Source: Subdoligranulum sp.
GTDB lineage: Bacteria; Bacillota; Clostridia; Oscillospirales; Ruminococcaceae
Assembly (NCBI GenBank): GCA_014799685.1
Contig: JAAVHN010000005.1
Coordinates: forward strand, 8,652-48,283
Direction of reading: 5' to 3'
DNA length: 39,632 nucleotides
Position numbers and translations under genes: made by a program. The notes beneath the pieces were generated by a model, which saw only the letters and a program-made list of their open reading frames with translations, did no database searches and was not told the DNA's origin. Position 1 is the first letter of the stretch. Every line of letters begins with the position of its first letter. Below, piece after piece: positions 1-7,530 of this stretch.

Positions 1-221
1 TTGACGTTTTCCTCCTTGACCATGCTGTAAAAGCTGCCCTCGGGATAGATCACGACGATGGGGCCGAGCGCGCAAAGGCCGAAGCAGCCCGTGCGTACGA
101 CACATACCTCGTCCTGCAGGCCCGTGGCGCGGATCTCATCCTCGAACGCCTTCGCAATCTTGTCGCTGCCGGAGGAGGTACAGCCCGTACCGCCGCAGAC
201 CATGACATGGCTTCTATACAT
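1..221 (-). CDS. nuoF: NADH dehydrogenase/hydrogenase subunit NuoF-like, N-terminal part (cut by window edge)
   Basis: Only the first 73 residues are in the window, and the frame stays open to base 1. They form the thioredoxin-like [2Fe-2S] domain found at the N-terminus of NuoF/HydB-type flavoprotein subunits. The cluster ligands are visible as C9, C14, C46 and C50 (CGGTGC, then GCFGLC). The family takes electrons from NAD(P)H through FMN and Fe-S centres to a partner such as an [FeFe] hydrogenase. The start at 221 follows a strong GGAGGAG site 12 bases after the stop of the preceding gene, so it is the third gene of a nuoE-HATPase/ferredoxin-nuoF operon. The FMN and NADH domains would lie outside the window. 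A stand-alone ferredoxin-like subunit is possible but less likely in this context. Confidence 0.8.
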   Translation of the reverse strand, partial: MYRSHVMVCGGTGCTSSGSDKIAKAFEDEIRATGLQDEVCVVRTGCFGLCALGPIVVIYPEGSFYSMVKEENV

Positions 222-233
222 TGTCTCTCCTCC

Positions 234-1394
234 TCACTGTGCGTTCTCAATGGTGTATTCGGCAACGGGCGCTGCGCCCGCCAGGTGCTCGGCCACGACG
301 CGCGCGGCCTTTTCGGGCGTCATCTTTACATAGGTGACCTTCTCCGCGCCCGCGCGCACCACCTCGACCACCGGCTCGTAGCCGGCGGGGCCGATGCTGC
401 CCGACTGCGTAACCAACACGCCGTGCAGGCCGCTCTTCGTCACTTCCTCGGCAAACGCGTTCAGCACGCCGCGCGCGCCGGCGGCGATGCCGCCGGTGCC
501 CATGCCCACCGTCACGCGTGTGGCGTCGTGCGCGGCCTCCCGCGTTTCGACGGTCTGTTTCATCTTGTCGCGGATCGCGGCAAGCTCTTCCAAACTCTTC
601 ATACCGTGTTCTCCTTTTTGTAGAAATAGGGAAAGATTTTCCGTAAAGTATTGCCTTAGCTGTGGAATCGTGCGCGCATCGCCCGGCGCAAAACCGCGGG
701 TGAGGGCGCGCAGTGTCTCCGGTCCGGCGCGGAACAGCGCTTCTTCTGCCGTGCCTGCCGCCATGCTGTTTGCTGCGTTATCCGCCGCCGAAAGCACCTG
801 CGCTGAAACCGTAAACGCGATCCCGGGATCGCCGCCCACGATCACGGCCAGCGTTTCGGGCAGATCGCCGAGGGGCGCGCAGTCGATGTGGCCGGGGCAG
901 AACACCGCCGTCACGCGCGTACCGCGCCCGGGCGCGCTTTTGAGCGAAAATGCGCCGCCCGTGCGCAAAGCCGCCGCCCTGCACAGCGGGATGCCCAGCC
1001 CGATCCCTGCGCCCGCGCCGCGCCCCATGCGCGTGGTATAAAACGGGCTTTGCGCGTTTTGTACCTGCCCGGCCGTCATGCCGCGGCCATTGTCCGCGAC
1101 GCAAAGCATCAGGCGGGGCATGGGGACGCTTTGCGGCCGGTCGTCCCATGGCCGCCCATCGTTCGGCCGCTCCGGCTTGTGCTGTCCGCTTCTCTGCTGC
1201 CCGCCGTCCGGCGGCCCGTTTTGCGGCAGCCCGGCCACCGTCTGCCCGCTCTCCGGCTGTTCGGCCGTCGTTTGGCAGCCGTCCGGTTGTTCCTCCCAGA
1301 TCAGGCGGATGGACACCCGTGCATCGGGCATCCCCGCCACGGCCGCAGCCGCGTTTTGGGCCAAATCAAGCAGATGCAGGGAAAGCTCGCGCAT
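234..1394 (-). CDS. HATPase-domain protein fused to a cysteine-free ferredoxin-like domain
   Basis: One uninterrupted 386-residue frame holds two proteins that are normally separate neighbours in clostridial hydrogenase operons. Residues 1-37 and 93-200 form a histidine-kinase-type ATP-binding domain: N-box LDLAQNA near residue 10, G1 box DNGRGM, and G2 box GIGLGIPL. A low-complexity Gln/Pro/Gly insert lies at about 38-92. Residues from about 265 (MKSLEELAAI) form a thioredoxin-like ferredoxin domain of about 122 residues, but every position where relatives carry cluster cysteines is something else (MGTGGIAAGA, TQSGSIGPAG). It therefore should not bind [2Fe-2S]. The gene starts 3 bases after nuoE stops and ends 12 bases before nuoF. 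A ribosome site inside the frame suggests the second domain may also be made alone. The role of the ATP-binding protein in these operons is not known to me. Confidence 0.8.
   Translation of the reverse strand: MRELSLHLLDLAQNAAAAVAGMPDARVSIRLIWEEQPDGCQTTAEQPESGQTVAGLPQNGPPDGGQQRSGQHKPERPNDGRPWDDRPQSVPMPRLMLCVADNGRGMTAGQVQNAQSPFYTTRMGRGAGAGIGLGIPLCRAAALRTGGAFSLKSAPGRGTRVTAVFCPGHIDCAPLGDLPETLAVIVGGDPGIAFTVSAQVLSAADNAANSMAAGTAEEALFRAGPETLRALTRGFAPGDARTIPQLRQYFTENLSLFLQKGEHGMKSLEELAAIRDKMKQTVETREAAHDATRVTVGMGTGGIAAGARGVLNAFAEEVTKSGLHGVLVTQSGSIGPAGYEPVVEVVRAGAEKVTYVKMTPEKAARVVAEHLAGAAPVAEYTIENAQ
600..616 (-). promoter_or_regulatory. Internal ribosome binding site and start inside the HATPase/ferredoxin fusion
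   Basis: AAAAAGGAGAACACGGT stands directly before ATG at 602, the position where the separate ferredoxin-like gene would begin. It is in frame with the upstream domain, so a 122-residue product (234-602) can be made as well as the fusion. Confidence 0.5.
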
Positions 1395-1397
1395 CGC

Positions 1398-1886
1398 TTA
1401 ATACTTTGCCAGAATGTCATCCAGCTCGTCGCCGGTAAGGCGGCCGTACACATCGTCGTTGATCGTCATCACGGGCGCAAGGCCGCACGCGCCGATGCAG
1501 CGGCACGCGTCCAGGCTGAACTTGCCGTCCGCGGTGCACTCGCCGCCGGAGATGCCCAGCTTCTCCTGCAGGCTCTCGTAAATTTTGCCGCTGCCCTTTA
1601 CATAGCACGCTGTGCCAAGGCAGACGCTGATCTTGTATTCGCCCTTGGGGCAAAGGCTGAACTGCGAATAAAATGTAGAGATACCGTAGATCTCGGCCAG
1701 CGGTTTTCCCAGCGCGTCGGCCACCATGCGCTGAACCTCGATGGGCAGATACCCGTAAATCTCCTGTGCTTTCTGCAAGGCCGGCATGGCCGCGCCGGGC
1801 ATTGCCTTGTGCTCATTCAGCCAAGCGGTCAGCTGGGCCTCCTGCTCCTTTGTGCCCGAGAACGGCACGGTGGAAAAGCGCCTCAT
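1398..1886 (-). CDS. nuoE: NuoE-like [2Fe-2S] subunit of NADH dehydrogenase/hydrogenase
   Basis: The 162-residue protein matches the 24-kDa NuoE/HydC family in length and layout. An N-terminal helical part (PALQKAQEIYGYLP) is followed by a thioredoxin-like fold with the four cluster cysteines in the expected C-x4-C (VCLGTAC) and C-x3-C (CRCIGAC) setting near residues 92-137. It passes electrons between the flavin subunit and the other Fe-S centres in the cytoplasm. The start at 1886 follows AGGAGGATTCTTTT. A longer in-frame start exists upstream but lacks a ribosome site. It leads the operon with the HATPase/ferredoxin fusion and nuoF. Its leader carries a terminator-like hairpin that could attenuate transcription. 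Confidence 0.88.
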   Translation of the reverse strand: MRRFSTVPFSGTKEQEAQLTAWLNEHKAMPGAAMPALQKAQEIYGYLPIEVQRMVADALGKPLAEIYGISTFYSQFSLCPKGEYKISVCLGTACYVKGSGKIYESLQEKLGISGGECTADGKFSLDACRCIGACGLAPVMTINDDVYGRLTGDELDDILAKY

Positions 1887-2012
1887 AAAAGAATCCTCCT
1901 GTATCGATTTCAGGGCCTTTCCCCATGCGCGGCATGCGCTGCAATCATGCTGCACGTCCTGCGCAAAGGGGTGTAAAGGCCCACATGTGTATAAGTATAT
2001 CAGATCCTTGTT

Positions 2013-2048
2013 AAAAAAACGACAGGTTAGATTTTCCTAACCCGTCGT
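2013..2048 (-). terminator. Terminator-like hairpin in the nuoE leader (possible attenuator)
   Basis: On the minus strand a 12-bp stem (arms 2037-2048 and 2019-2030, one G-U pair) with a 6-nt loop is followed by seven T. It sits about 130 bases before the nuoE start and is separate from the trkH terminator farther upstream. Confidence 0.6.
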
Positions 2049-2060
2049 TCATTTGTAGAA

Positions 2061-2091
2061 ATTTTACTAATAATTTTGTGCACTTTGACAA
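2061..2091 (-). promoter_or_regulatory. nuoE: Candidate nuoE operon promoter
   Basis: Minus-strand TTGTCA and TAAAAT are separated by 19 bases, inside AT-rich DNA with two near-palindromes: TTTTGTCACAAAA just upstream, and one around GTGCAC in the spacer. The spacing is long, so confidence is low. These palindromes are where a redox regulator such as Rex could bind, but the match to a Rex site is poor. Confidence 0.35.
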
Positions 2092-2140
2092 TTTTTCCGG
2101 TTTTGTGACAAAATATGCCAAAAAGCCCTTCGATTGGTGC

Positions 2141-2185
2141 AAAAACCGGCGCGGGGCGCCCTGTGAAGGGCTGTCCCGCGCCGGT
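2141..2185 (-). terminator. Rho-independent terminator of trkA-trkH
   Basis: An 11-bp GC-rich stem (2175-2185 with 2145-2155) is followed by TTTTT on the minus strand, about 55 bases after the trkH stop. Confidence 0.8.
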
Positions 2186-2238
2186 ATTCTATCAGGCATT
2201 CTCCGTGTAAACCCTGCGCGCCGGGCCCCGCGCCGCCC

Positions 2239-3696
2239 TCACCGCGTGCGGTTCCACGTATGCCGGCTGAACAGCACCAGGATGGGGAAGATCTCCAGAC
2301 GGCCCAGCAGCATATCCAGCGAGAGCACAATCTTGGAAAACGGCGAAAACATGGCATAATTCCCCGTCGGGCCAACCAGATCAAGGCCGGGGCCGATGTT
2401 GTTCAGGCAAGCCATCACGGCCGTCATATTCGTCTCCATCGAGAAATCGTCGAGGGAGATCAGCAAAAAGCTCACCACCGCGAGGGCGCAGTAGGCCGCC
2501 ATGTACACGTTCACGCTGTGCAGCACCTCGTCGGACACGACGCGCTGGTTTACGCGCACCACGTTGACACTGCGCGGGCGCAGCATACGCCGCACCTCGG
2601 CTGAAAGGCTCTTGCCCAGCAGCAAAATGCGCGCCACCTTTACGCCGCCGCCCGTACTGCCCGCCGACGCGCCGATCACCATCAGAATACACAGGATCGA
2701 GCGCGAGAGCTGCGGCCATACGTTGAAATCCGCCGTGGCAAAGCCCGTCGTCGTCATCACGCTGCTGACGGTGAACGACGCGTGATGGAACGCCTCGCCA
2801 AAGCCGGCAAAAAGCGGCCGCACGTCCACCGCGATGATGAACATTGCGCCCAGCATGATGCCGAGGTACAAAAGCAGCTCCTCGTCAAACAGCGCCGCGC
2901 GCCATTCGCGCAGCAAAAGCAGAAAGTAGATGCTGAAATTCACGCCGAACAGCGCCATGAACACGGTGCACACGTTCTGCAGATAGGGGCTGTAGCCGGC
3001 CATGCTGTCGTTTTTGATGCCGAAGCCGCCCGTGCCTGCCGTGCCGAACGCCGTGCAGAGGCTGTCGAACAGCGGCATGCCGCCCGCCAGAAGAAAGCCC
3101 ACGCATAAAATCGTGAGCACGATGTAAATTTTATACAGCAGGCTCGCGGTCTGGCGCATGCGCGGCACGATCTTGCCCACCGTGGGGCCGGGGCTCTCGG
3201 CGCGCAGCAGGTGGATGCTGTAGCCCGAGCCCTTGCCCGTGGGCACCACGGCCAGCAGGAACACCAGCATGCCCATGCCGCCCAGCCAGTGCGTAAAGCT
3301 GCGCCAATACAAAAGGCCGTGGCTCAAACCCTCGACGTTCGAGAGGATCGACGAGCCCGTCGTGGTAAAGCCGGACACCGTCTCGAAGAAGGCGTCCACA
3401 TAATGCGGGATTTCCCGGGAAATCCAGAAGGGCAGCGCGCCCGCGGCCGACAGCAGCGTCCAGCCCAGCGCCACGATGATAAAGCCCTCGCGGGCATAAA
3501 AATCGCGCGTCGCCTTGCGGCCGATGAGCATCAGCGCGCCGGCCAGCAGCGCCAGCAGCGCCACCGTCCACAAAAAGCCGGTCACCGGCGCGCCCGTCTC
3601 GCCGTAGATCACACAGACTGCGATGGCTGGCAGCATGAACAGCGCCTCCAGCGCAAACAGTACGCCCAGCATGCGGGCAATCATTTTCTTATTCAT
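2239..3696 (-). CDS. trkH: Potassium uptake membrane protein TrkH/KtrB
   Basis: A 485-residue integral membrane protein of the TrkH/KtrB family, which carries K+ (or Na+/K+) into the cell with a cytoplasmic TrkA/KtrA subunit. It has about ten hydrophobic segments and the glycine-bearing P-loops of the family, for example SGFTTTGSS near residue 108, GTAGTGGFG near 220, TTTGFAT near 316 and SAGSTGGG near 344. The last segment is followed by a short tail rich in basic residues. The start at 3696 follows a GGAGG site. It begins 12 bases after trkA stops, so the two form an operon in the order trkA-trkH, closed by a terminator at 2141-2185. Length and motifs are normal for the family. Confidence 0.93.
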   Translation of the reverse strand: MNKKMIARMLGVLFALEALFMLPAIAVCVIYGETGAPVTGFLWTVALLALLAGALMLIGRKATRDFYAREGFIIVALGWTLLSAAGALPFWISREIPHYVDAFFETVSGFTTTGSSILSNVEGLSHGLLYWRSFTHWLGGMGMLVFLLAVVPTGKGSGYSIHLLRAESPGPTVGKIVPRMRQTASLLYKIYIVLTILCVGFLLAGGMPLFDSLCTAFGTAGTGGFGIKNDSMAGYSPYLQNVCTVFMALFGVNFSIYFLLLLREWRAALFDEELLLYLGIMLGAMFIIAVDVRPLFAGFGEAFHHASFTVSSVMTTTGFATADFNVWPQLSRSILCILMVIGASAGSTGGGVKVARILLLGKSLSAEVRRMLRPRSVNVVRVNQRVVSDEVLHSVNVYMAAYCALAVVSFLLISLDDFSMETNMTAVMACLNNIGPGLDLVGPTGNYAMFSPFSKIVLSLDMLLGRLEIFPILVLFSRHTWNRTR

Positions 3697-3708
3697 GCGT
3701 CCTCCGGC

Positions 3709-5070
3709 TCAATCGGCAAAAATATCGTTGAGATCGCTGATGGGTCTGCCGCTCGTGGTGACGACGACGATGTTGTCCCCGGCGGCAAAGCGGTCGCTGC
3801 CGCGCGGGATCACCGTGCGGCCGCCGTGCGTGATGCCGGCGATCAGGATCTCGGGCTTTAAGTGGATATCCAGCAGCGTCTCGCCTAAATGCCGTGTCGA
3901 TTCGGACGCGCGGAATTCCAGCGCCTCAGCCTTGCCCTCCACCATGCGGTGCAGCGTGATGACGCTGCCGCCCGTGGTGTTCTGCATGGCGCGCACATAG
4001 CGCACGATATCCGTGCAGCACAGCGCTTTCGGGCTGATAAACGTATCGATGCCCATGCGCTTGAACGTGTGCACGTATTCGGTTCGGTTCACCTTGGTGA
4101 TCACCTTCGGCACACCGAGGTGGCTGGCGTACATGGCGATGACGATGTTCTCCTCATCGATGTTCGTGAGCGTGATGATGGCGTCGGTGGAGGCCATGCC
4201 CTCGGCCGAGAGAATATCCTGCCGCGTGCCGTCCGCCTCGATGATCACGGCATCGGGCAAAAGGCCCGCCAGTTCGATGCAGCGGTCGTGCTTGTGCTCG
4301 ATGATCTTGACGCCGATGCCCGCGGCGAGGCAGCGCTGCGCGAGGTAATATGCCACGCGGCTGCCGCCCACGATCATCACGTCGCGCACTTTCTGCTTCA
4401 CGATGCCGAGGTTTTTGATCAGCTTGGCCAAATCGCGCGATTCGGCGGTGACGTAAATATTATCGCCCGCCTGCAGCGTAAAATTGCCGTCCGGAATGTG
4501 CACGGCGCCCTTGCGCTCCACCACGCACACCAGCACGCGCACGCGCGCGATCTCTTCGAGACGTTTCAGCGGGATGCCCATCAGCTTGGAGGTTTCGTCC
4601 ACATGGATCTCCACGATCTCCACACGGCCGCGCGCGAACGAATCGCGCTTGAGGAACGACGGGAACTGCAGCAGGTGATGGATCTCGCGCGCGGCGGCAA
4701 ATTCCGGGTTCACCGTCATGGAGAGGCCCAGCTCCTCGCGCATGAGCAAAATCTGTTCGTTGTATTCGGGGTTGCGCACGCGCGCGATGGTGTGCTTTGC
4801 GCCCAACTTGCGCGCCACGATGCAGGTGAGCAGGTTGATCTCGTCCCGGCTGGTGGCCGCGATGAGCAGGTCGGCGGCTTCCACGCCGGCGTCCTTCAAC
4901 ACGCTGATGGACGCGCAGTTGCCCTGCACCACCATTACGTCGTAGGATTCCATGCTCTGTTCCAGCACCTTGGGGTTCGAATCGATGACGGTGATGTCGT
5001 GCCCCTCCTGTGAAAGCTGCTCTGTGAGGGCGACGCCCACTTTGCCGTCGCCGACGATGATAATGTTCAT
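3709..5070 (-). CDS. trkA: Trk system potassium transporter regulatory subunit TrkA
   Basis: A 453-residue cytoplasmic protein with the two-fold RCK layout of TrkA. The first Rossmann domain starts IIIVGDGKVG and is followed by an RCK-C domain. The second NAD-type domain starts MIVGGSRVAYYLAQ near residue 222 and is again followed by a C-terminal RCK-C domain. It gates TrkH in response to nucleotides (NAD(H), ATP/ADP). I place the start at ATG 5070 after GAGAGGAAATCACAGGT. The same frame stays open for 85 more Arg-rich codons upstream, but these read through hairpin DNA and are probably not translated. The leader is unusually structured, see 5085-5290. Confidence 0.92.
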   Translation of the reverse strand: MNIIIVGDGKVGVALTEQLSQEGHDITVIDSNPKVLEQSMESYDVMVVQGNCASISVLKDAGVEAADLLIAATSRDEINLLTCIVARKLGAKHTIARVRNPEYNEQILLMREELGLSMTVNPEFAAAREIHHLLQFPSFLKRDSFARGRVEIVEIHVDETSKLMGIPLKRLEEIARVRVLVCVVERKGAVHIPDGNFTLQAGDNIYVTAESRDLAKLIKNLGIVKQKVRDVMIVGGSRVAYYLAQRCLAAGIGVKIIEHKHDRCIELAGLLPDAVIIEADGTRQDILSAEGMASTDAIITLTNIDEENIVIAMYASHLGVPKVITKVNRTEYVHTFKRMGIDTFISPKALCCTDIVRYVRAMQNTTGGSVITLHRMVEGKAEALEFRASESTRHLGETLLDIHLKPEILIAGITHGGRTVIPRGSDRFAAGDNIVVVTTSGRPISDLNDIFAD

Positions 5071-5084
5071 ACCTGTGATTTCCT

Positions 5085-5290
5085 CTCGTTCTTTTGCCGG
5101 TTTTTGCCGGTTTTCGAAAGATACCCCGATCGGCCGCCCGGATCCGATCCGCAGATCGGTCCGCGGATTGGGCTGCAAATCAGGCTGCAATTTGGGCCGC
5201 CGCCGGGGCTGCGCCCGGGGATGGCCCCGGCGGTTTTCCAACCGCCGTTTCGCGCGAACGCGGCGGACTTGCCGTCCGCCGCGCGATGAC
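5085..5290 (-). other. Hairpin-rich leader upstream of trkA
   Basis: Reading toward trkA there are successive perfect hairpins: a 9-bp GCGGCGGAC stem, an 8-bp CGGCGGTT stem, and a 10-bp CCGCCGGGGC stem whose left arm overlaps the right arm of the previous one. Then come a CCGATC/GATCGG stem and two direct copies of AACCGGCAAAA just before the ribosome site. The overlapping stems exclude each other, as in attenuators or riboswitches. I could not match it to the c-di-AMP (ydaO) motif or any other class. No clear promoter is visible between ilvE and trkA. Confidence 0.45.
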
Positions 5291-5356
5291 AGAATCATTT
5301 TGAAAGCCGCAGCGGCAGCCTCCATGCTGTGCGGCGGCAGTCGGGGACAGGCTTTT

Positions 5357-6427
5357 TTACTTTACTTCCACGGTCCAGCCCAGCTCGTCGGGCACACGGC
5401 CCCACTGGATGCCGGTGAGCGTATCGTAAAGGCGCTGCGTGAGCGCGCCCGTCTCAAAATTGTTGACGGTGATCACCTCGTCCTCATAGCGCAGCTCGCC
5501 CACGGGGCTGATGACGGCGGCCGTGCCGGTGCCGAACACTTCCTCCAGCGTGCCGTTCCTGCCCGCCGCGATCACATCGGCCAGCGGCAGGCGGCTTTCG
5601 CAGTCCACGGTATAGCCCCACTTTTGCAGCAGCTCGATGCAGCTCATGCGCGTGATGCCGGGCAGCACGGTGCCGGTGCACGGCGCGGTGCGCACGACGC
5701 CGCCGATCTTGAAGAAGCAGTTCATGCTGCCCACTTCCTCCACGTACTTGCGCTCGACGCCGTCCAGCCACAGCACCTGGCTGTAGCCCAGATCGTGCGC
5801 CTTCATCTGGCCGATGAGGCTGGCGGCATAGTTGCCGCCGCACTTGATATAGCCCGTGCCGCCGGGCGTGGCGCGGACATATTCGTTCTCGACATAAATT
5901 TTCACGGGGTTCATGCCCTCGGCATAGTACGCGCCGGAAGGCGAGGCGATAATAATAAACTGATATGTCGCGCTCGGCTTCACGCCCAGCACCGCCTCGG
6001 TGGCGATGGTAAACGGGCGCAGGTACAGGCTGGTATCCGGCTCGTGCGGCACCCAGTCCTTATCGATGCTCACCAGCGCCTTGACGGCCGCGACGAAATC
6101 CTCCACGGGGATCTCCGGGATGCACAGGCGCTGATGCGTGCGCTGCATGCGCCCGGCGTTTTTCTCCGGGCGGAACAGCAGCACGCGGCCGTCCGCGGCG
6201 CGGTACGCCTTCATGCCCTCGAAGCACTCCTGCGCGTAGTGGAACACCAGCGCGGCGGGGTCCAGCGTCAGCGCATGGTACGGCTCGATGCGGGGCGAAT
6301 GCCAGCCGCGGCCCTCGGTGTAATCCATGATGAACATATGGTCGGTGTAATGGCTGCCGAAGCCCAGATTTTTTTCGTCCGGCTTTGCCTTCGGCGCGGT
6401 GGTTTTGGTAATCCTGATCTCTTCCAT
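5357..6427 (-). CDS. ilvE: Branched-chain amino acid aminotransferase
   Basis: A 356-residue class IV PLP aminotransferase that interconverts Leu, Ile and Val with their 2-oxo acids using glutamate/2-oxoglutarate. The PLP lysine is K195 in GYIKCGGNYAAS. The fold-type IV motifs ECFEGMKAYR (near 67), EEVGSMNCFF and the C-terminal EVFGTGTAAVISPV are all present, and length is normal for the larger IlvE subfamily. The start at 6427 follows a purine-rich AGAGGGGGAAGG site. A strong promoter lies at 6572-6600, leaving a leader of about 135 nt with a 12-nt palindrome (AGCCTGCAGGCT) and a GCCAA/TTGGC hairpin. I see no T-box sequence in it. Confidence 0.94.
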   Translation of the reverse strand: MEEIRITKTTAPKAKPDEKNLGFGSHYTDHMFIMDYTEGRGWHSPRIEPYHALTLDPAALVFHYAQECFEGMKAYRAADGRVLLFRPEKNAGRMQRTHQRLCIPEIPVEDFVAAVKALVSIDKDWVPHEPDTSLYLRPFTIATEAVLGVKPSATYQFIIIASPSGAYYAEGMNPVKIYVENEYVRATPGGTGYIKCGGNYAASLIGQMKAHDLGYSQVLWLDGVERKYVEEVGSMNCFFKIGGVVRTAPCTGTVLPGITRMSCIELLQKWGYTVDCESRLPLADVIAAGRNGTLEEVFGTGTAAVISPVGELRYEDEVITVNNFETGALTQRLYDTLTGIQWGRVPDELGWTVEVK

Positions 6428-6571
6428 TTCCTTCCCCCTCTTCCGTGGCTGCGCCCCGTCCGCCTGCCCGTTCCTGCGGCTCTTTCAAAAGCCAAAGCCC
6501 TTGGCGGGAGCCTGCAGGCTTTTTGCGCTGCAGCGCGCGGCACAAAAGGCGCAAACCTTTACAATATCTAT

Positions 6572-6600
6572 ATATTAGCGCCTTTATTTGCGTTTTACAA
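6572..6600 (-). promoter_or_regulatory. ilvE: Promoter of ilvE
   Basis: Minus-strand TTGTAA and TAATAT are separated by exactly 17 bases. The stretch 6428-6758 between the divergent ilvE and HAD genes holds this promoter, the ilvE leader and the HAD promoter, and no further gene. Confidence 0.65.
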
Positions 6601-6683
6601 GAGGGGAGCGCTGTTTTTTCGCATTGTTTTTCTGATTGTTTTTGTATGGTTCATCACATTACTGATTGCATCACCCGGGCGGC

Positions 6684-6713
6684 TTGCTTTTTCATGGGAC
6701 TACGCTATATAAT
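6684..6713 (+). promoter_or_regulatory. Promoter of the HAD phosphatase gene
   Basis: TTGCTT and a perfect TATAAT are 18 bases apart. The inferred start of transcription is about 40 bases before the coding start. Confidence 0.6.
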
Positions 6714-6758
6714 AAAGACAAGGATCATACGATTTTTCAAAAAAGGATGGATTCGGCG

Positions 6759-7427
6759 ATGGAACCTCTGCGCGCAGTGCTCTTTGATATGGATGGTTTG
6801 ATGTTCGACACCGAGCGCGTGTCGGACGAGGTGTGGTGCGACGTGGCAAACCGCAGTGGCTTTGCCATGACGTCGCGGGACGTTTCGCTTTTGCGGGGGC
6901 GCAACTACGAGGGCGGGCGCGCCGCCATCCTCGAACGCTTCGGCGCGGATTTTCCGTATGACGCGCTCGCGGCGGACGCCATCCGCGAGATCAGCGCGCG
7001 GCTGGAGCGGCACATCCCGCTGCGCCCGGGGCTGTTTGCTCTGCTGGACGCACTGCGCGGCATGGGGTGCAAAATGGCGGTGGCCTCCTCCACCCACAGC
7101 AGCCGCGTGCTGCGCAATTTGGAGCGCACGGGCGTGCGGGGCTATTTTTCCGCCGTAATCGGCGGCGAGGCCGTGACGCGCTCGAAGCCCGACCCCGGGA
7201 TCTTCCTGCTTGCGGCCAGGGCGCTGGAGACGCCGCCCGCCGCATGCATGGTGCTGGAGGATTCCTACAACGGCGTGCGCGCGGGCGCGGCCGCAGGCTG
7301 CTTTACGGTGATGGTGCCGGACATCGACCCGGCCACGCCCGAGATGGAGCGTCTGGCCGCTGCCATCGTTCCCAGCCTGAACGCGGTGATCCCGCTGGCG
7401 GCACAGCGGATGGGGAAGCTTGCGTGA
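6759..7427 (+). CDS. HAD-superfamily hydrolase (beta-phosphoglucomutase/phosphatase type)
   Basis: A 222-residue HAD family IA protein. Motif I is LFDMDGLMFDTE (nucleophile D10, acid D12), motif II SSTHS near residue 113, motif III the lysine in TRSKPDPGIF near 144, and motif IV VLEDSYNGVRAG near 166. Such proteins hydrolyse or transfer phosphate on small sugar phosphates or nucleotides in the cytoplasm, and the substrate cannot be read from the sequence. I chose ATG 6759 because AAAAAAGGATGG is correctly spaced before it. An in-frame ATG at 6747 directly abuts that site. It is transcribed divergently from ilvE from its own promoter, with no operon partner before xth. Confidence 0.85.
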   Translation: MEPLRAVLFDMDGLMFDTERVSDEVWCDVANRSGFAMTSRDVSLLRGRNYEGGRAAILERFGADFPYDALAADAIREISARLERHIPLRPGLFALLDALRGMGCKMAVASSTHSSRVLRNLERTGVRGYFSAVIGGEAVTRSKPDPGIFLLAARALETPPAACMVLEDSYNGVRAGAAAGCFTVMVPDIDPATPEMERLAAAIVPSLNAVIPLAAQRMGKLA

Positions 7428-7530
7428 CTGATTTTGGCGGCTTTTGTAAAAAATGTTTTTCGTTTTATCCGAACTGTCAGAAAGGGAAGGCGTCCCCCTA
7501 TTTTGAAAAAAGCGAAGCGGGTGTATCGTT

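Noticed and set aside
2011-2199. A 62-codon frame overlapping the trkH terminator
   Set aside because: No ribosome site or conserved motif, and it runs through both the terminator and the nuoE leader hairpin.
4970-4990. tRNA T-loop-like GGTTCGAATC in plus orientation
   Set aside because: It lies inside the trkA coding frame with no acceptor or anticodon stem around it.
7428-7530. Promoter for xth from TTGTAA and TATCCG
   Set aside because: The -10 is poor and the spacing only 16. It is not better than background in AT-rich DNA.
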